Shown: positions 23,587 through 31,709 of the stretch, in pieces | Numbering within the stretch: position 1 is the first letter of the stretch | Layout of the letters: every line of letters starts with the position of its first letter | Source of the DNA: Marinobacterium_D sp050908845 | Lineage (GTDB): Bacteria > Pseudomonadota > Gammaproteobacteria > Pseudomonadales > Balneatricaceae | Length of the DNA: 64,000 nt | Assembly: GCF_050908845.1 (NCBI RefSeq) | Contig: NZ_CP194171.1 | Coordinates: forward strand, 3,224,001 to 3,288,000 | Direction: 5' to 3' | Notes under the pieces: model-generated | What the model saw: the letters and a program-made list of their open reading frames with translations, nothing else | What the model was told of the DNA's origin: nothing | The model's database searches: none | Translations under genes and position numbers: made by a program

Positions 23587-25443
23587 TCAGGAAAAATCGT
23601 CCTGATCCGATACCTCATAAAAACGCGACTGGGCAGCAAAACGGATATGCGCGTTGGCTTCACCATAGCGGCTGTAGCCGGCCTTGCGCTCCACCACCTC
23701 GAAGAACACGCCGTGTGTCTCCTGAGTGTAGAAATGGAAGAACTCACCGCCGTTTTCATCGCGATCGTAGAGCACATTGAGGCTTTGCAACCGTTCCAGC
23801 AGCTCCGCATCCAGCGCGAATTTCGCTTCGATATCGCGGTAGTAGTTCGCCGGTACCGGCAGCACCTTGTCCTGATCCACGCCGGAGGCCGCGGCAAAGA
23901 TATCCTCACACTCGAAGGCGACCTGCTGGAAGCCGGAGCCCCTTGAGCGCTGAATAAAGCGCTGCGGCGATGCCTGGCGCGCCTCACTCATATTGATCGG
24001 GATACGCACCTTGCCGTTACGACTTACCGCAGTGCGGCTCACCACAAGACCGTAAATATCCGGCAGATCCTGGCTCGGCTCGATGCTGAAATCGAACAGC
24101 GACTTGTAGAAGAACGAAGCAGACAGAAAATCGGTGTTCGCCACCGACTGTCCCAGGTGATCGATGCGACCAAGACCCAGACCCTTTCCGCTATCCGTCA
24201 CCGGAATGAAGTCGATATCGAAGAAGCGGAACTTGCCGCCACGCTCAACAAAATAAACCAGGCTATCGCCCACGCCACGCACGGCAGGAATGTTCAGCTC
24301 ACCCGGCCCGGCCTGATTGGCAAAGCGGGACAGCTGATAACGCTCGGCTCGATCCAGCGTCGCCTTCAGATCATTGGTGGCCAATGCCAGTGCGCACACC
24401 GACACCCCGTGCAGCTGAAAGTGCTCACGGGCGAGACTCTCCGGCTCACGGTTCAGCACCAGGTTGATGTCACCCTGGCGCATCAGGCTCACGTTCTTGG
24501 AGCGGTGTTTATGGGTTTCACGGAAGCCCAGGCTCTGCAGCAGCTTGACCAGCTCCTCGCCGCTATCACCCTCGACCGCGAACTCCACAAACTCCACATC
24601 GGTAATTTCCGGCTCGGGCGCTTCCTCTGTCTTACTGGTCTGCTCTTCGAGCCAGATCAGGGAACGCACACCATCGATCGCCTTTTCTTTCGGCGAGGAG
24701 GAGCGGAATTCATCATTGAAGATCTCGTGGGAGAGGTAGTCGTCGAAGCCCTTGTCCTTCAGGCACTGCACGAACTCAACCACTGGCAGGTCGCCCTGTC
24801 CCGGGAAGCAGCGGAAATGGCGGCTGTACTGCAGCACATCCATCTGCATGATCGGCGCATCCGCTACCTGGACCAGGGCAATCTTGTCGACCGGTATCTC
24901 ATCACGCAGGCAGTCCAGCGTATTGCCACGGGCGAACATGTGAAAGGTATCCAGGTTGATACCCAGCGCAGGATGATCGGCACGCTTGACCAGATCCCAG
25001 GCATCCTCGTAGTCGGCAATATACCGCCCCCAGGCCAGCGCCTCGTAACCGGCCCTGAGCCCTTCACGCGATGCCATCTCGGCGATTTCATGCAGGTCAG
25101 CAGCGCACTGGGCACGATCGCTGCTGGCCAGTGGCGACACATTGCTGCACATCAGCAGGCGATCGGTGCCCAGCTCGTGCATCAGGTCAAACTTGCGCTG
25201 GATGTAATAGAGCTTCTGGCTACGGTAGGGCTCCGGCATCCCCTCCATATCACGGAAAGGCTGTAGAGCGATGATCTCAAGCCCCAGATCCTCTGCCATG
25301 CGGCGCACATCGGCCGGTGATCCATTGAACTGGGTCAGGTCGTTCTCGAAGATTTCTATACCCTGAAACCCGGCAGCGGCGGCCGCTTCCAGCTTGGCGG
25401 GCAAGGAGCCGGACAGGGTTACAGTGGCTAGTGCCTTCTTCAT
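23587..25443 (-). CDS. quiC: 3-dehydroshikimate dehydratase fused to HPPD-like domain
   Basis: This is a 618-residue QuiC1-type protein. Residues 1-270 form a TIM barrel with all expected metal ligands (Glu134 in GYEALAWG, Asp165 in INLDTFHM, Gln192 in LVQVADA, Glu240 in LSHEIFNDEF). It dehydrates 3-dehydroshikimate to protocatechuate, linking the quinate/shikimate genes to the lig genes. Residues about 280-610 form an HPPD-like VOC domain. It keeps one His (RIDHLGQ) and the Glu (FFEVVERK) but has Gln where HPPD has its second His (GFQQVAF), so homogentisate formation is not expected. GAGG precedes the ATG. It is divergent from the AEC transporter gene. Confidence 0.93.
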   Translation of the reverse strand: MKKALATVTLSGSLPAKLEAAAAAGFQGIEIFENDLTQFNGSPADVRRMAEDLGLEIIALQPFRDMEGMPEPYRSQKLYYIQRKFDLMHELGTDRLLMCSNVSPLASSDRAQCAADLHEIAEMASREGLRAGYEALAWGRYIADYEDAWDLVKRADHPALGINLDTFHMFARGNTLDCLRDEIPVDKIALVQVADAPIMQMDVLQYSRHFRCFPGQGDLPVVEFVQCLKDKGFDDYLSHEIFNDEFRSSSPKEKAIDGVRSLIWLEEQTSKTEEAPEPEITDVEFVEFAVEGDSGEELVKLLQSLGFRETHKHRSKNVSLMRQGDINLVLNREPESLAREHFQLHGVSVCALALATNDLKATLDRAERYQLSRFANQAGPGELNIPAVRGVGDSLVYFVERGGKFRFFDIDFIPVTDSGKGLGLGRIDHLGQSVANTDFLSASFFYKSLFDFSIEPSQDLPDIYGLVVSRTAVSRNGKVRIPINMSEARQASPQRFIQRSRGSGFQQVAFECEDIFAAASGVDQDKVLPVPANYYRDIEAKFALDAELLERLQSLNVLYDRDENGGEFFHFYTQETHGVFFEVVERKAGYSRYGEANAHIRFAAQSRFYEVSDQDDFS

Positions 25444-25711
25444 TCTTATCCTCGCATCTAACTGATGGCTGTCAGCTGGGAGACAGTATATGCAACGCCT
25501 GCCAACCGCGCCGGAATCGGCAAAAATAAAAATATCCTATATTTTTCTTTTTACCCAATCAAATGAATTAGATAACACTTGAATAAAAAACTAGCAGCTC
25601 TTAATTTTGAATCGACCTGACATAAAGGTTATTTCACAATCCCGGGCATAAGGGTAAGAATGGTGGGCCGCCCCTGCCCGTCTGCGGGCTACCTGTTTCA
25701 TGGAGAGAAAG
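25444..25711. promoter_or_regulatory. quiC / AEC divergent promoter with palindrome-like operator
   Basis: This region contains AAAATATCCTATATTTT (25529-25545), a near-palindromic 17-mer. Read on the other strand it matches AAAATATAGGGTATTTT at 28638-28654 in 16 of 17 bases. The rest is AT-rich. The site lies 86 bp upstream of the quiC start and is the best candidate operator for a GntR regulator of quinate/shikimate genes. Confidence 0.55.
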
Positions 25712-26644
25712 ATGCTCGCTGTTTTATCAATCACCGCGCCGATATTCCTGCTGATCGGCCTGGGTTACCTGGCCGTCAAGGTTCGCCTGATGCCCCAGGA
25801 GGCGATTCCTGGCCTTGGCCGCTTCGTACTCTATTTCGCTCTGCCGGCACTGATGTTCAGCACCATTTCCCGAATGGATTTCGGTCAGGTTATCGAGCCC
25901 AACTACCTGTCGGTGTATGCGCTGGGGTCACTGCTGGCACTGCTTATCGGCATCGGTATCAATAAGCTGGTACTGCGAAAACCGCTGATCGAAAGCGGCG
26001 TAATGGGGATAGGCATGTCGATCCCCAACAGCGCCTTTATCGGCTTTCCGATACTGCTGCAGGTGTTCGATACACAGATAGCCCAGGCATTTGCCCTGTC
26101 GATCATGGTGGAGAACATTCTCATCCTGCCGCTGGCACTGATTATCATCGAGTCAGGTCGACGTTCGGAAAAGAGCAGCCTGGCCGGCATCTGGCTGTCG
26201 GTATTTTCACGCATCATCCGCAACCCCCTTATCATAGCCATCGCCAGCGGCCTGCTGTTCTCCTCCCTGTCATTGCAACTGCCGGAGATGGTTAACCAGA
26301 GCCTGGATATGCTTGCCCGCGCCTCGGCTGCAACCGCCCTGTTTGTGATCGGCGGTTCGCTGGTCGGCACACAGATCCGCGGCAATCTTTACGGTATAGG
26401 CACCGTAGTGAGTGCAAAGCTACTGCTGCACCCGCTGCTTGTTGCCTTTGCCCTCTGGCTCTGGCCTCCTTTCGACAGCGATCTGGAAATGGCGGTATTA
26501 CTGATCGCCGCCATGCCGATGATGAGCATCTTCCCCATCATCGGCAGCAGCTACGGCCTGAGCAGCATCTGCGCCAGCATACTGCTGTTAACCACAGTGA
26601 CCTCCTTTTTCACCATCACCGCGCTTCTCAGCGTTTTGACCTGA
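25712..26644 (+). CDS. AEC-family (auxin efflux carrier-like) transporter
   Basis: This is a 310-residue membrane protein with about ten hydrophobic segments and the AEC fold: an N-terminal ITAPIFLLIGLGYLAVKV helix, then the broken-helix signature IGMSIPNSAFIGFPILLQVF. The ATG at 25712 (MLAVLS) is favoured by GGAGAGAAAG directly upstream over an ATG four codons earlier. Bacterial AEC members export or exchange malate, malonate and other organic acids. Divergent from quiC, it may move a quinate-pathway acid. The substrate is undetermined. Confidence 0.9.
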   Translation: MLAVLSITAPIFLLIGLGYLAVKVRLMPQEAIPGLGRFVLYFALPALMFSTISRMDFGQVIEPNYLSVYALGSLLALLIGIGINKLVLRKPLIESGVMGIGMSIPNSAFIGFPILLQVFDTQIAQAFALSIMVENILILPLALIIIESGRRSEKSSLAGIWLSVFSRIIRNPLIIAIASGLLFSSLSLQLPEMVNQSLDMLARASAATALFVIGGSLVGTQIRGNLYGIGTVVSAKLLLHPLLVAFALWLWPPFDSDLEMAVLLIAAMPMMSIFPIIGSSYGLSSICASILLLTTVTSFFTITALLSVLT

Positions 26645-26666
26645 ACGCAGCCTCCCCCGAGAACAG

Positions 26667-26703
26667 AAAAGGCCGGTGAGCAATTGCCCACCGGCCTTTT
26701 TTT
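26667..26703. terminator. Bidirectional terminator between AEC and GntR genes
   Basis: A perfect 12-bp stem (AAAAGGCCGGTG 26667-26678 with CACCGGCCTTTT 26689-26700) is followed by more T on plus and has an A-run on the other side, so it works for both convergent genes. Confidence 0.9.
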
Positions 26704-26725
26704 ATATCCGTATCAGTAAAACTGA

Positions 26726-27397
26726 TCAGAGCTCCGGGATCTTCTGCGCCCCTTTACTGATGTGATCGCTCAGCACTTCGACTGCAAGTTCGACATCATC
26801 GCCGAGCAACGCGTCGAGCAGCTGACGATGCTCCTCTGCTGCCGCCTGACCACGGAAGGGGCGTTTGTTCAGAGCCAACAGCTGATAACGCATGGACAGC
26901 TCGAGAATCTGCGCATGGTATCGCATCAACTGATTGGAGCCGCAGTTGGAAACAATCGCCTGATGAAATTCGCGATCGGCACGCTCCCACTCCTGAACGT
27001 GAGCGGTCTCATCCTCCATCATCAGTTTTTCCATACAGCCCAGACGATAATGGGTACTGATCAGCTTCGCTTTCCAGTCCATCTGCCCGCCCGTGTTGGC
27101 CATCGACTTGCGCAACCCCAGGGTTTCCAGGGTACGGCGGAGCTCAACGAGTTCCTCAAGATCCTGGATCGATACCGGTTTGACCCGGAATCCCTTCTGC
27201 CCCTCAACTTCAACAAAACCATCAGACACCAGGCGCATCAGCGTCTCGCGCAAGGTGTTTACGCTGACGCCATAATCGACGCGCAAGGCGTTCAATTTGA
27301 GCTTCTGCCCGGGAGACAGTTTTCCCTGCATGATATGGCTGCGGATCTGTTCGTAAGCCGACTGCCCTACAAGCTTACGTTCCACACTAATGTTCAT
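26726..27397 (-). CDS. GntR-family regulator, FCD domain (second copy)
   Basis: This is a 223-residue protein. The winged helix includes VNTLRETLMRLVSDGFVEVEGQKGF, and the FCD domain follows from about 75 (LRRTLETLGLRKS, FHQAIVSNCGSNQLM, EHRQLLDALLGDD). Start choice is uncertain: the ATG at 27397 (MNISVERK) is used, but GTG codons 3 and 5 codons earlier are possible near a GAGGT. It lies downstream of aroE on the same strand and is isolated by terminators at both ends. It is a likely controller of the quiC and aroE/TRAP promoters, which share an operator-like motif. The assignment to that motif is inference. Confidence 0.88.
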   Translation of the reverse strand: MNISVERKLVGQSAYEQIRSHIMQGKLSPGQKLKLNALRVDYGVSVNTLRETLMRLVSDGFVEVEGQKGFRVKPVSIQDLEELVELRRTLETLGLRKSMANTGGQMDWKAKLISTHYRLGCMEKLMMEDETAHVQEWERADREFHQAIVSNCGSNQLMRYHAQILELSMRYQLLALNKRPFRGQAAAEEHRQLLDALLGDDVELAVEVLSDHISKGAQKIPEL

Positions 27398-27490
27398 ACC
27401 GGTCACCGGCACCTCTGTGTTTTTACCTCATGTTACACCAGTCGGGACATGAAAGCCGCGCCCGGCGTTTACGCCTTATCTGAACCCGCA

Positions 27491-27516
27491 AAAAAACAGG
27501 GGGGGAGTCCCCCCCC
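27491..27516 (-). terminator. Terminator after aroE with a pure G/C stem
   Basis: Seven G (27499-27505) and eight C (27509-27516) flank a 3-base loop. Reading minus, the stem is followed by TG and six T (27496-27491). It ends the aroE transcript. Confidence 0.8.
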
Positions 27517-27594
27517 AGCAAAAAGGCCTTGCAGGTAAACAGGCCAATCCATCAGCGCCGAGGCCAAGCCTGATGGCAAAGAGAACGTTTAAAC

Positions 27595-28446
27595 TCAGTC
27601 GATCAGATCGCTATGAATATCAAATTCCTCGCGGAACCGTTTGATCGCTTCTGCCGGGTCCACCTTCATATCGGTAAATATTTCAAAGGCATCGAGCCCC
27701 TGGTAGATAAACAGGTCAAACCCGGAAACCAGCTCCAGACCCTTGCCGTGAGCCGCCTTGAGAAACTCGGTATCCAGCGGTGTATACACCGCATCGAACG
27801 CCCAGGCCTGACCGCCAAACAGCTCGAGCGGCAGCGGATTACCCGGGGTTTTGTAATGACCGATCGGCGTGCAGTTGACCAGGCCATCTGCGCTGCGTGC
27901 CGCGTCGGCGAGCTCTTCCTTGCCAACGACACGGGCCTTCCTGCCTGACGCATTCAATGCGTCACACAGCGAACGGGCACCCGCTTCATTAAGGTCGAAT
28001 AACAGAACCTCTGTCGCGCCCACGTCAAACACACCGAATGCGACAGCACGGCCGACACCGCCGGCACCGATAATCAGCACACGACCGGCCGGCGCATCAC
28101 CCCGGCGCCCGCGGTAGCCACGGATGAAACCGGTGTAATCGGTATTCGCGGCACTCACCTGATCACGCAGCGAAAGGGTGTTGGTTGAGCCGACAAGCTT
28201 GACCGCATCATTAACCTGGTCAGCATGAGAAACGGCAATCTGTTTATACGGAAAAGTGACATTGGTACCGCTATAACCTTCCGCCCGCATCTGCTCCAGC
28301 GTTTCGGCAAACGCTTCGGGACTCTCGTCACGCGGCTCGTGCAGCTGATAACTCACATCGACTCCGTAGACCTCTCCCAGCAGCATGTGCAAAGCGGGGG
28401 CGCGGGATTTGGCGATCGACTGTCCAATGAGACCCAGCTTGATCAT
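27595..28446 (-). CDS. aroE: Shikimate dehydrogenase family (shikimate/quinate dehydrogenase)
   Basis: This is a 283-residue AroE-family oxidoreductase. The N-terminal substrate domain has SIAKSRAPALHM (the Ser pair that binds the carboxylate), NVTFPYKQ with the catalytic Lys and ANTDYTGF with the catalytic Asp. The cofactor domain has GAGGVGRAVAFG. AGGAG precedes the ATG. It is set in a catabolic cluster with aroQ, quiC and a TRAP system, and is divergent from that TRAP operon. It therefore most likely oxidises shikimate or quinate to dehydroshikimate or dehydroquinate and does not serve biosynthesis. Cofactor preference (NAD or NADP) was not resolved. A separate biosynthetic aroE would be expected elsewhere in the genome. 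Confidence 0.92.
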   Translation of the reverse strand: MIKLGLIGQSIAKSRAPALHMLLGEVYGVDVSYQLHEPRDESPEAFAETLEQMRAEGYSGTNVTFPYKQIAVSHADQVNDAVKLVGSTNTLSLRDQVSAANTDYTGFIRGYRGRRGDAPAGRVLIIGAGGVGRAVAFGVFDVGATEVLLFDLNEAGARSLCDALNASGRKARVVGKEELADAARSADGLVNCTPIGHYKTPGNPLPLELFGGQAWAFDAVYTPLDTEFLKAAHGKGLELVSGFDLFIYQGLDAFEIFTDMKVDPAEAIKRFREEFDIHSDLID

Positions 28447-28853
28447 TTCTTCTTCTCCTGTCTGTTTAACACGGGCCGACTTTGTACTTTCAGCAAAACT
28501 TTAGAACATTTCGTGCGGCATAAGCGTCGTTCCGCCAAGGAGCTATCCTTGTAACGTAACAACCGAAGTTGCTGGTTTCTCTCTCCAGCGTTTTGACAAC
28601 TGACGGCAGCCAGCGGCCAAAGTATATGGCAAAACCTAAAATATAGGGTATTTTTTAATTAAACCTACAAACTTGACCCTAGTCAATTGTATTGCTAGCC
28701 TCCTACAATGCTTTGCATTAGGCCGGTAAAATCCACACCCCTGGTGAAACGACCCGCAGAGGTCCTCCGGCAAACAAAACGACAACAGCAGTCGGCGCTG
28801 GCACCCTCAGGCTCTAACGCGCCTCTGCTAGAAAACAATAAGGAAAACAGCTC
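28447..28853. promoter_or_regulatory. aroE / TRAP divergent promoter region with shared operator-like motif
   Basis: This is a 407-bp gap. AAAATATAGGGTATTTT (28638-28654) is the partner of the motif before quiC. Downstream of it TTGACC (28673-28678) could be a -35 element, with TAGCCT 17 bases later or TACAAT (28705-28710) as weak -10 candidates for the TRAP operon. That would place the motif just upstream of the plus-strand promoter. AAGGAA precedes the dctP start. No small gene was found here. Confidence 0.5.
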
Positions 28854-29876
28854 ATGAAGTTTTCGAAGAAGGCACTCGCCGCCCTGGCCACACCCGTTAT
28901 CGCAGGCTTCCTGTCCACCCAGGTCAGCGCTGCAGATATCACCCTGACCCTGGCTCACGTCGATCCGCCCGAGTGGCAAACATCGAAAAAAGGAGCCGCC
29001 TCCCAGGTATTCAAGGAAGTTGTCGAAGCCGAGTCCGGCGGTCGTATCGAGGTGAATGTTTACCCGAACGGCCAGCTAGGTGGTGAAACCGATCTGATCC
29101 AGTCCGCTCAGGATGGCACACTGAGCATGGTGATGGTCTCTGGCGCTTTCAGCAAAGTCTGTAAAGAAGCAGCGGTACTCGACACCCCTTACCTCTTCCC
29201 TTCTGCACCTGTGGCCTGGGAAGTACTGGATGGTCAGTTTGGTGAGGACCTGTCCCAGCACTGCCTGGAGAAAACCGGCCTGCGCACCCTTGCGTACGGC
29301 GAAACCGGCTTCCGCAACTTCACCAACTCCAAGCGCCCGGTCAGCGAACCCAAGGATCTGGAAGGTCTGAAGATCCGCGTCATGACCGTGCCCCTGTTTG
29401 TCGAGATGGTGAAATCCATGGGCGGCGAACCCACACCTATCGCCTGGCCCGAAGTGCCTTCTGCCCTGTCCACAGGCGTGGTTGATGGCCAGGAAAACCC
29501 GGTAAGCGTGATCGCAGCCAATAAGTTCTATGAGCTGCAGAAATACATCACGCTGGACCGGCACATCTACGGTGCTGACTTCCTGGTGATCAACGAAAAC
29601 CTGTTCCAGGGTCTGGACGCAAAGGATCAGGCCCTGGTCAGTCAGGCAGCAAAAATTGCAGGTACCGTTGGTCGCGCAATCCAGCAGCTGAACTCCGCCC
29701 GAGGCCTCGGTGAACTGGCCGACAACGGCATGGAGATCACCGCCCTTAGCGCCGAGCAACAGGCCAAGTTCCAGGCTGCAGCCCAGCCCGCCGTTATCGA
29801 ATGGCTGAAAACTGAAATCGAACCGGAATGGATCGACAAAGCACTGAACGCCGTTAAGGATGCAACGGCTAACTGA
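28854..29876 (+). CDS. TRAP transporter substrate-binding protein (DctP family), quinate/shikimate cluster
   Basis: This 340-residue DctP-type periplasmic receptor has a signal peptide (ending VSA, mature start near ADITLTLAHVDPPEWQT). The ligand-carboxylate Arg lies in LKIRVMTVPLFVEMV, and the second signature is VPSALSTGVVDGQENPVSV. It is distinct from the lig-cluster DctP (different ligand loops, no close similarity by eye). Its operon carries aroQ and is divergent from aroE, so quinate, shikimate or dehydroshikimate is the most likely ligand. That is inference from context. Confidence 0.92.
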   Translation: MKFSKKALAALATPVIAGFLSTQVSAADITLTLAHVDPPEWQTSKKGAASQVFKEVVEAESGGRIEVNVYPNGQLGGETDLIQSAQDGTLSMVMVSGAFSKVCKEAAVLDTPYLFPSAPVAWEVLDGQFGEDLSQHCLEKTGLRTLAYGETGFRNFTNSKRPVSEPKDLEGLKIRVMTVPLFVEMVKSMGGEPTPIAWPEVPSALSTGVVDGQENPVSVIAANKFYELQKYITLDRHIYGADFLVINENLFQGLDAKDQALVSQAAKIAGTVGRAIQQLNSARGLGELADNGMEITALSAEQQAKFQAAAQPAVIEWLKTEIEPEWIDKALNAVKDATAN

Positions 29877-29889
29877 TAATCCCTCCAAC

Positions 29890-29916
29890 TGGCGCTGAAG
29901 GGGGTCTTCGGCGCCA
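29890..29916 (+). promoter_or_regulatory. Stem-loop between dctP and dctQ
   Basis: An 11-bp stem (TGGCGCTGAAG 29890-29900 with CTTCGGCGCCA 29906-29916, one G-U pair) lies 13 bases after the dctP stop. There is no T-run. It probably protects dctP mRNA or attenuates dctQM, giving more binding protein than membrane subunits. Confidence 0.6.
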
Positions 29917-29948
29917 GCCTCCTGAACGCTTATCCCGGGCAGACCCCT

Positions 29949-30422
29949 ATGAAATCTCTGTTTAAAAAATTCCTGGCCTTTGCCACCGGCGGATCGCTTG
30001 CCGTCGTGTTCGGCGTTGTGCTGATCAGTAGCCTTTCCCGTTACCTGCTGAATTCACCGATTCAGTGGAGTGAAGAAGTGGCCAAATACGGCATGATCTA
30101 CGGCACCATGTTCGGCATGGTTCTCTGCTACCTGGAAGACATCCACGTCAAGTTTGGCTTCCTGAAAAGCGGCATTCCCACGGTGATCACCCGCATTCTG
30201 AACCTGGTTCTGGACCTGATCACCCTGGGAACAGGTGGCGTACTGGCCTGGTCCGGTTATCTGTTCGTCATGAAACGCGGCGGCATTGACGCCCCGGGTA
30301 CCGGCCTGCCGATGAGCGTTTTCCAGTCGGCAATGGTGGTTGGCGGCGTGTGCCTGGTCATCGCCGCCCTGATCCAGATCCCCTCCCACTTCAAGGCTCA
30401 GCGGTACGAGGCAGAGGCATAA
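29949..30422 (+). CDS. TRAP transporter small membrane subunit (DctQ family)
   Basis: This 157-residue membrane subunit has about four helices: FATGGSLAVVFGVVLISSLS near the start, then the family signature SPIQWSEEVAKYGMIYGTMFG, ILNLVLDLITLGTGGVLAW and a last helix near 130-145. It partners the DctM protein encoded 1 base downstream. The ribosome site is weak (GGGCAGACCCCT), and expression may be further lowered by the stem-loop before it. Confidence 0.9.
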   Translation: MKSLFKKFLAFATGGSLAVVFGVVLISSLSRYLLNSPIQWSEEVAKYGMIYGTMFGMVLCYLEDIHVKFGFLKSGIPTVITRILNLVLDLITLGTGGVLAWSGYLFVMKRGGIDAPGTGLPMSVFQSAMVVGGVCLVIAALIQIPSHFKAQRYEAEA

Positions 30423-30423
30423 C

Positions 30424-31692
30424 ATGATCGGTTTTATCGTACTTCTTATCCTGCTGGTGATAGGCAGCCCCGTTGCATTTGCCATCCTTCTGGCCGTGCT
30501 GACCCACATGGCTGACACGCCATTTCCGACAAGCCTGATCAGCCAGCGCATTTTTGCAGGCCTGGACTCCTTCGCCATCCTGGCGATTCCACTCTTTGTC
30601 CTCGCCGGCGAGCTGATGAACGAAAGCGGCATCACCAGCCGTATCATCAAATTCGCCAGCGCCTGTGTCGGCCATATGCGCGCAGGGCTTGCACAGGTTA
30701 ACATCTGGGCATCGGTCATCTTTGCCGGCCTGTCTGGCTCCGCCGTAGCGGACACCTCAGCCCTGGGCCGCATCTTCATTCCCGAGATGGAGAAACGCGG
30801 CTATCCGCGGGACTTCGCCGCTGCACTAACGGCTGCGTCTTCGGTCATCGGTCCGATGATTCCGCCCAGTATCCCGGTGATCATTTACGCGCTGATCACC
30901 TCCGGTGTATCTGTACCTGCCCTGTTCCTGGCGGGTGTTGCGCCCGGCATTCTGCTGGCGATCGGCCTGTCCGTTTACGTACGCACTTTCGCTGGCCACT
31001 ACGAGCAGCAGCATGAGCCCCTGCCCTGGAAAGATCGTTTCAAAGCGCTGATCGATGCCTGGGTACCGCTGTTCATGCCGATCTTTATCGTCGGCTCCAT
31101 CCTCACCGGTATCGTGACACCGACCGAAGCAGCCGCGCTCGCCGGCGGCTATGCCCTGCTCGCCGGCATGTTCATCCTCAAGAGCCTGCGAATCAGCCAG
31201 CTGCCACGCATCTTTGTTACCGCCATGCGCGACTCCTCGGTGATCCTGATCATCATTGCGGTGGTCTCACTCGCCAACTGGATGCTGACCTTCTCCCAGG
31301 TACCGCAGAAAGTCAGCGAGATGGTGCTTGCCGAGATCAGCAGCCCCTGGGTGTTCCTGCTGATGGTGAACGTTATCCTGCTCGTGGTCGGCCTGTTCCT
31401 GGAAGGGATCGCCGCGATGCTGATCCTGCTGCCGATTCTGCACCCGATTGCGATGAGCTTCGGCATCGATCCGGTTCACTTCGGTATCGTCGTTATCTTT
31501 AACCTGATGATCGGCCTGATCACGCCGCCGATGGGCATCTGTCTGTTCGTATCCAATTCCATCGCCAATGTGGGCATAGGCGCCCTGTCGCGCCGCATCA
31601 TGCCCCTGTTCCTCGTAGAACTGCTAGTATTGGCGATCATCACATTTGTCCCGCAGACCGTGACCTTCCTGCCACGACTGTTCGGATTCTAA
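30424..31692 (+). CDS. TRAP transporter large membrane subunit (DctM family)
   Basis: This is a 422-residue, about 12-helix permease. Signatures are LDSFAILAIPLFVLAGELMN, SGSAVADTSALGRIFIPEM, GPMIPPSIPVIIYALITSG, TPTEAAALAGGYALL and NLMIGLITPPMGICLFV. It forms the sodium-driven channel for the quinate/shikimate-cluster TRAP system. It follows dctQ with a single base between. The aroQ gene begins 17 bases after its stop and shares the transcript. Confidence 0.94.
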   Translation: MIGFIVLLILLVIGSPVAFAILLAVLTHMADTPFPTSLISQRIFAGLDSFAILAIPLFVLAGELMNESGITSRIIKFASACVGHMRAGLAQVNIWASVIFAGLSGSAVADTSALGRIFIPEMEKRGYPRDFAAALTAASSVIGPMIPPSIPVIIYALITSGVSVPALFLAGVAPGILLAIGLSVYVRTFAGHYEQQHEPLPWKDRFKALIDAWVPLFMPIFIVGSILTGIVTPTEAAALAGGYALLAGMFILKSLRISQLPRIFVTAMRDSSVILIIIAVVSLANWMLTFSQVPQKVSEMVLAEISSPWVFLLMVNVILLVVGLFLEGIAAMLILLPILHPIAMSFGIDPVHFGIVVIFNLMIGLITPPMGICLFVSNSIANVGIGALSRRIMPLFLVELLVLAIITFVPQTVTFLPRLFGF

Positions 31693-31709
31693 GGCTAAGG
31701 AGCAAACAC

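Noticed and set aside
24157..25266. 369-codon frame on plus over quiC
   Set aside because: Antisense to quiC, whose metal-site residues are intact.
21799..25443. Frameshifted or broken quiC duplication
   Set aside because: The two plus-strand genes have intact frames, their own ribosome sites and the reverse domain order, so they are separate genes and not fragments of a broken fusion.
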